A stretch of DNA of 64,000 nucleotides, from the NCBI RefSeq assembly GCF_003605385.1, contig NZ_QYTV02000006.1, positions 35,225 to 99,224 of the forward strand, read 5' to 3'. The stretch's first letter is position 1; each line of letters begins with the position of its first letter. The translations under genes and the position numbers were made by a program. Under the pieces are notes generated by a model. The model was not told the origin of the DNA, did not search any database, and saw only the letters and a list, made by a program, of their open reading frames with translations. Of this stretch, positions 60,059 to 64,000 are shown piece by piece. The stretch comes from Siminovitchia acidinfaciens (GTDB taxonomy: Bacteria > Bacillota > Bacilli > Bacillales > Bacillaceae_C).

Positions 60059-61792
60059 TTATTTATTCTCAGGTTCATCACTGCCGCGGTAGCGATGGTA
60101 AGGTAACGGATTCCAGATACGATACTTCAGTTCTTCAGCACGCAATGCTGGCGGAATGTCGGCGAGAATCTTTTCGGCAACTTCCAATTCTTTCCGCGAT
60201 TCCTCTTTGTCCTGATATAAAAATTCGTCCGATGCTGTTTCTGGTGCCTGCTTCACTTTCTCTTTCAAGTCTTCTACAACCATTTCCTGCTGTTGTCGCA
60301 AAGCTTCACGAGCTTCAGTAACCCACTGCCTTTGCATGTCACGATCCGCATCACCAATATATGTGTATTCTTCGTAGATGTCATTATAAATGCGGTCTGC
60401 ATTCAAACGAACGTCCGTTGTTGCAGCTTCCAGATCGCGGATGGTCAGCTCTTCTGGTGTCAGCTTTTCCTTCCGGTAAGTACCACCGAGACGCGTTGCT
60501 TCCAAATAAAACGGAAACATGCTTTTAATCGTTTTACCCACCGGCGAGATGGAATGTTGATTATCATCCAAACCTTTCGGCTGGATTCCCTGCATGGCAA
60601 TCCGGCTGGATTCAGGCCGCACAATTTCTTTCGGCGGCATGATTCCGTGTCTGAGCATTTCCCTAATGCCTGTTCCGGAAATTTTCAGCCTGAAGCGTTC
60701 ATCGTGTGAACAAGTCTTTTCTGTAGCATGATTCGAGCAACGTGTGCAATAAAAGACTTCATGGTACAACTGGACTTCAATGCCTAATTCATCAGGAGAA
60801 AAGTCGTCGAATATTGAGTGGCTTGCATATTTATCATAATAATCACCTACACCGGCATGATCACGGCCAATTAACGCGTGAGTACAGCCGAAATTTTTCA
60901 TGATCAACGCATGCAATACAGTTTCCCGCGGGCCGGCAAATATGTAGGTGACCCGTAATGGAGCTAGTGATACACGTTCTTTTGGATAATAAGTATCCAA
61001 GACACTCCGATAAGAAAGCATCCGGAATTCGTTGCGGGTATACTCTCGCTTGGCCATCTCGACAAGGGGCTGAACCAATAATCCATCGACTGTTTCAAGT
61101 GCATTTTTATGAATATATTCATGTCCGCGATGTAGTGGATTCGCACCTGTTATGAATCCGCCTACGGAACGGTATTTTTTTTCTTCATAAAAGATTCTCC
61201 AAGTATCTTTCGGCTCCAGGCGAATTTTTTCAAACGGACCCCAGTCGACCCGGCGCAGAAGTGTAATCGGTCCGCCTAGTGCAACATCGCCCATCCTTCG
61301 GAAAATCGAGTCTACACCAGGATGGTTGCGGTCCGTCGTACCGAACAGCTGAGCTGCACGCTCCTCTTTATTATAGGCGAAAAGATCCTCTATTTTTAAA
61401 ATAGCTACCGGCTCTTTAGTTTCGTCGGCTAATGCAACTTCATCACCAATGGAAAGTGATTCTACCACCTCTTTATTTCGGTTTCCGATCGGTGCAAAGC
61501 TAAGCGGTACCGGCCATACCACTCCATTTTTTAACCTGCCTTGATAAAGAACAGACTTATAGTCCTCTTCATTCATAAAACCTTCATTTGGTGACAAGAC
61601 ACCAGTGGCAATCATTTCCAGCGTAATGACAGCTTCCAAATCGACCATAATGGTTGGGAGCTGTTTCGCCCTAAAAAATTCTTCTTCCCTTTCCTTCCCT
61701 TTTAATACCCTATCTACCAGCTTTCCGCCATGAGGCTGCTGCGGAAAGTTGGCAAATCTTTCAGTTTCTAAGGCTATTATTTTTTGATCCAT
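60059..61792 (-). CDS. sat: Sulfate adenylyltransferase with C-terminal extension
   Basis: ATP sulfurylase makes adenylyl sulfate from ATP and sulfate. The 577-residue protein has the PUA-like N-domain and the catalytic domain with GANPLHRGHEYIHK (HxGH nucleotide loop, about 220-233) and GRDHAGVGDYYDKY. A zinc-type motif CTRCSNHATEKTCSHDE (about 346-362) is known from the zinc-containing branch. About 175 extra residues (400-577) follow the normal end and are charged, helical and rich in Glu and Arg. Ordinary Bacillus Sat has about 380 residues. GGAGGAAAG precedes the ATG. No cysC, cysH or sulfate transporter gene is adjacent. Confidence 0.9.
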   Translation of the reverse strand: MDQKIIALETERFANFPQQPHGGKLVDRVLKGKEREEEFFRAKQLPTIMVDLEAVITLEMIATGVLSPNEGFMNEEDYKSVLYQGRLKNGVVWPVPLSFAPIGNRNKEVVESLSIGDEVALADETKEPVAILKIEDLFAYNKEERAAQLFGTTDRNHPGVDSIFRRMGDVALGGPITLLRRVDWGPFEKIRLEPKDTWRIFYEEKKYRSVGGFITGANPLHRGHEYIHKNALETVDGLLVQPLVEMAKREYTRNEFRMLSYRSVLDTYYPKERVSLAPLRVTYIFAGPRETVLHALIMKNFGCTHALIGRDHAGVGDYYDKYASHSIFDDFSPDELGIEVQLYHEVFYCTRCSNHATEKTCSHDERFRLKISGTGIREMLRHGIMPPKEIVRPESSRIAMQGIQPKGLDDNQHSISPVGKTIKSMFPFYLEATRLGGTYRKEKLTPEELTIRDLEAATTDVRLNADRIYNDIYEEYTYIGDADRDMQRQWVTEAREALRQQQEMVVEDLKEKVKQAPETASDEFLYQDKEESRKELEVAEKILADIPPALRAEELKYRIWNPLPYHRYRGSDEPENK

Positions 61793-62172
61793 AGTGTACT
61801 TTCCTCCTGATTTAATATTGTGAATTCCATGTCTTCATTACTCCCAAATCGACATTATTGATATCTATTAATCTTTACTAATTCGAATTATGCATTATGT
61901 AATTTATTCAAATCTTTTGAAAACGCTTTTATTAATTTTAAAAAATAAAAAACAATGACCTTAACCGGTATTGTCGATAAGGGAAACCACTATAATACAA
62001 CAAATTCTGAATTTATTATATAATCCCTTTGAAGAAATTACAAGGATATTTATATTTTGCCGGGTTGGATAAACGTATAGATAATCCTTTTTAACGGATT
62101 TGATGATTGGTTTAGGTAAAAGGCACTTGGGTAATATTGTAAAAAAGACTCATTTAAAATGGAGGAAATATC
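61793..62172. other. Divergent intergenic region
   Basis: This gap of about 380 bases lies between sat and the SDR gene and is very AT-rich. It has no open frame, no SAM-box landmarks and no T-box landmarks. It probably holds the two divergent promoters only. Confidence 0.5.
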
Positions 62173-62907
62173 ATGGCTCGTTTGAAGGATAAGATCACAA
62201 TAATTACCGGCGGGGCATCAGGGATGGGCGCCGCCATGGCCAAATTGTTTGCAAGTGAAGGAGCCACCGTAATTGCCGCTGATATCAACAAGGATAATCT
62301 GGCAAAAATCGCGGAAATCGGCAATGTAGAAGGGATGAACCTGGACGTCTCATCCGATGTTAATTGGGCGGAAGTAACGAAAGCTGTATATGATAAATAT
62401 GGACGCATAGATATTTTGATAAATAATGCAGGTATCTCATCTGAAAAATCACCAGATCAGATTACTGAAGATGATTGGTGTCTTTTACATAAGATTAATT
62501 CTTTTGGCCCATTCCTTGGGATAAAACATGTATCGAAGTATATGAAGGAAGCAAGGAAAGGCTCGATAGTCAATACGTCCTCTTATACTGCTATCATTGG
62601 TTCCGGTTTTAATCATTACTCTGCATCGAAAGGTTCATTAAGGGCTATAGCACGAGCAGCAGCGGCAGATTTGGGACAATTCAACGTTCGGGTGAATACG
62701 GTGTTTCCAGGGGTGGTTGAAACACCAATGGTAGCAAAGCTGACGGAGTATAAAGAAGCAATGGACGCGCTCGTTCGCGCCACGCCCATGCAGCGTTTGG
62801 GACAGCCTGAGGAAGTCGCCAATGCCATCTTATTCCTGGCCTCTGATGAAGCATCCTACATAACGGGTGCAGAATTGGTCATTGACGGAGGTTACTCCGC
62901 TCGGTAA
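62173..62907 (+). CDS. Short-chain dehydrogenase/reductase (SDR)
   Basis: This 244-residue classical SDR has the dinucleotide loop TGGASGMGAAMAKLF (about 12-26), DINKDNL for cofactor choice (Asp at the end of strand 2 suggests NAD), NNAGISS, the catalytic YSASKGS (Tyr about 150), and the C-terminal GAELVIDGGYSAR. The family is often annotated as glucose 1-dehydrogenase-like or 3-oxoacyl-ACP reductase-like, and the substrate cannot be read off. GGAGGAAAT precedes the ATG. It ends at a strong terminator. Confidence 0.92.
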   Translation: MARLKDKITIITGGASGMGAAMAKLFASEGATVIAADINKDNLAKIAEIGNVEGMNLDVSSDVNWAEVTKAVYDKYGRIDILINNAGISSEKSPDQITEDDWCLLHKINSFGPFLGIKHVSKYMKEARKGSIVNTSSYTAIIGSGFNHYSASKGSLRAIARAAAADLGQFNVRVNTVFPGVVETPMVAKLTEYKEAMDALVRATPMQRLGQPEEVANAILFLASDEASYITGAELVIDGGYSAR

Positions 62908-62919
62908 TTTCCTAATATA

Positions 62920-62967
62920 AAAAATCCACTTGACCTGTGACTGTCAGTTCAAGTGGATTTCTTTTTT
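62920..62967. terminator. Intrinsic terminator
   Basis: AAATCCACTTGA pairs with TCAAGTGGATTT and is followed by CTTTTTTATT, between the convergent SDR and flavodoxin-like genes. Confidence 0.88.
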
Positions 62968-62980
62968 ATTAGATCTACGC

Positions 62981-63532
62981 CTAAACAGTTTCTTTAAGTA
63001 GCTCATTTAATTTTTTTGCAGATAGCATTGCTATCTCATCCTGTAACACATCTTCCGGCTTATTACCTGCTCCGATAATATACCCTCCAAAGGACATGCT
63101 GACGAATTGAAAAATCCAGCGAAATTGATCAATCATGGCCAAACCTTTCATGTGGGGATCATCACCGCCAACTGCAATTACATACGATTTTTTCCTGCTC
63201 ATATTTTCCTTGAAATCTGGAAAGCTTGAATCTCTTAATGTTTGTGACCAACGGTCGATAAAATTCTTCATTAAACCAGACATACTGTACCAGTAAATAG
63301 GTGTTGAAAAAATAATAATTTCACTTTCATCAACCTGTTTAATAATGGCGTTGTAATCGTCATCTACATCATCAAATCCACTTTCCTCATGGCGCCCATC
63401 CACAATTGGCTTAATGATAAAGTCACGCAGATAAATTTCCGTTGCGTCCAAACCGTCAATCGCCCTTTTTGTCAAAAGTTCGGTATTGCTTGTTGTTCTA
63501 CTGCTGCCGTACAACACAGTAATTTTCGCCAT
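62981..63532 (-). CDS. NAD(P)H-dependent FMN reductase / flavodoxin-like protein
   Basis: This 183-residue flavoprotein of the NADPH-dependent FMN-reductase family has ITVLYGSSRTTSNTELL at the phosphate loop and IIIFSTPIYWYSMSGLMKNFIDRW (landmarks STPIYWYSMSG and FIDRW) at the flavin face. The third loop is VGGDDPHMKG. It probably reduces quinones or flavins. It follows the threonine dehydratase gene by 18 bases and is probably co-transcribed with it. Confidence 0.9.
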   Translation of the reverse strand: MAKITVLYGSSRTTSNTELLTKRAIDGLDATEIYLRDFIIKPIVDGRHEESGFDDVDDDYNAIIKQVDESEIIIFSTPIYWYSMSGLMKNFIDRWSQTLRDSSFPDFKENMSRKKSYVIAVGGDDPHMKGLAMIDQFRWIFQFVSMSFGGYIIGAGNKPEDVLQDEIAMLSAKKLNELLKETV

Positions 63533-63550
63533 GAAATCCCCACTCTCTTT

Positions 63551-64000
63551 TTATTTTAATAGTTGGGGAATGATCTCCGTATCTACATTCCCTCCTGAAA
63601 TTAACGCAACAATTCGTTTTCCTTCGGGCTTTCTCTTCATGGCTCCTGCCGCTGAAACCGCACCTGAAGGTTCAATCAGCTGTTTCATCCGCGTCAATAT
63701 ATATGTAAAAGAATTCATAATTTCTTGCTCCTCAACCAAGACAATATCGTCCACATATCGCTGGACAACAGGAAAAGTCAACTCACCCGGTATGGAGGTC
63801 CTTAATCCGTCTGCAATTGTATCGTTGGCGCCGATATTGATTCTTTTCCCTTCCTTAAAAGACAAATATGTATCATTAGCAATGGCGGGTTCCACTCCGA
63901 TAACTCGAATCCGCGGGTTTGATTCTTTAATGGCAGTGGCAATGCCAGAAATTAATCCGCCTCCCCCAATTGGAATATATACCTCATCAATTCCATCAAG
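63551..64000 (-). CDS. Threonine dehydratase / serine-threonine ammonia-lyase (3' part)
   Basis: The frame runs to the window edge; 149 residues are visible. The PLP phosphate-binding loop GGGGLISGIATAIKE is followed by RIRVIGVEPAIANDT and the C-terminal ISGGNVDTE. This is the catalytic domain of fold-type II serine/threonine dehydratases. No ACT regulatory domain follows: the protein ends soon after ISGGNVDTEIIPQLLK. It is therefore the short, catabolic-type enzyme and not biosynthetic IlvA. It might also be a serine racemase-like homologue. Confidence 0.9.
   Translation of the reverse strand, partial: LDGIDEVYIPIGGGGLISGIATAIKESNPRIRVIGVEPAIANDTYLSFKEGKRINIGANDTIADGLRTSIPGELTFPVVQRYVDDIVLVEEQEIMNSFTYILTRMKQLIEPSGAVSAAGAMKRKPEGKRIVALISGGNVDTEIIPQLLK

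Noticed and set aside
61793-62172. SAM or other sulfur-related riboswitch upstream of sat
   Set aside because: No SAM-box consensus segments or terminator were found in the region.

Overview
The window is chromosomal DNA of a spore-forming, low-GC Gram-positive of the Bacillaceae (Bacillus in the broad sense). The evidence is the strong AGGAGG-type ribosome binding sites, the spore genes sspN and tlp, a bacterial Ku/LigD pair, and the gene order acnA(citB)-fbpB-sspN-tlp-yneP-yneQ-yneR-plsY-yneT-parE-parC, which matches Bacillus subtilis. There is no prophage, CRISPR array, rRNA operon or intact insertion sequence. The species cannot be named from the sequence alone.

Layout. 0-7 kb: an S41 protease, a secreted CAP protein, a MATE exporter, a GNAT acetyltransferase preceded by an unusual tRNA-like leader, and DedA. 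7.6-11.6 kb: a tubby-like membrane protein, the NHEJ pair ligD/ku, and a cold-shock protein. 11.8-15.9 kb: a class I ribonucleotide reductase operon (nrdA, flavodoxin, nrdB) behind a cobalamin riboswitch with its own terminator. 16-19.2 kb: a decayed xanthine dehydrogenase locus. 19.3-20.4 kb: the YIEGIA pair. 20.8-24.4 kb: a glycine-betaine-type ABC transporter whose binding-protein gene is separated from the permease and ATPase genes by a terminator and repeat DNA. 24.4-26.8 kb: an FAD-synthetase-like protein and an AEC transporter. 26.9-30.5 kb: a TPP riboswitch and the thiamine salvage operon tenA-thiW-thiD-thiM-thiE. 30.7-34.8 kb: an MFS transporter, a LysM/3D cell-wall protein, two stress proteins with candidate sigma-B promoters, and a lytic transglycosylase. 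35.3-47.9 kb: aconitase with a CcpC-type operator, small spore proteins, the yne cluster, a CapA-like phosphatase, plsY and topoisomerase IV. 48.2-56.4 kb: the arginine operon argC-argB-argD-carA-carB-argF, with argJ missing from its usual place and a CarA that lacks the catalytic cysteine. 56.4-64 kb: a staygreen homologue, a CAP/MltG-like envelope cluster, a lone ATP sulfurylase with a long C-terminal extension, an SDR, a flavodoxin-like reductase and the 3' end of a threonine dehydratase.

Many intergenic gaps carry degenerate copies of one dispersed repeat family (consensus near TAGCTCCGACGG). The clearest pair is 16483-16573 (+) and 34296-34386 (-). The observation most worth following is the minus-strand leader at 5827-5966. 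It has a 74-nt tRNA-like fold with no CCA end, a T-loop complementary to the loop of a downstream hairpin, an inverted copy of its own 3' end, and two mutually exclusive hairpins around the Shine-Dalgarno sequence of an acetyltransferase gene.
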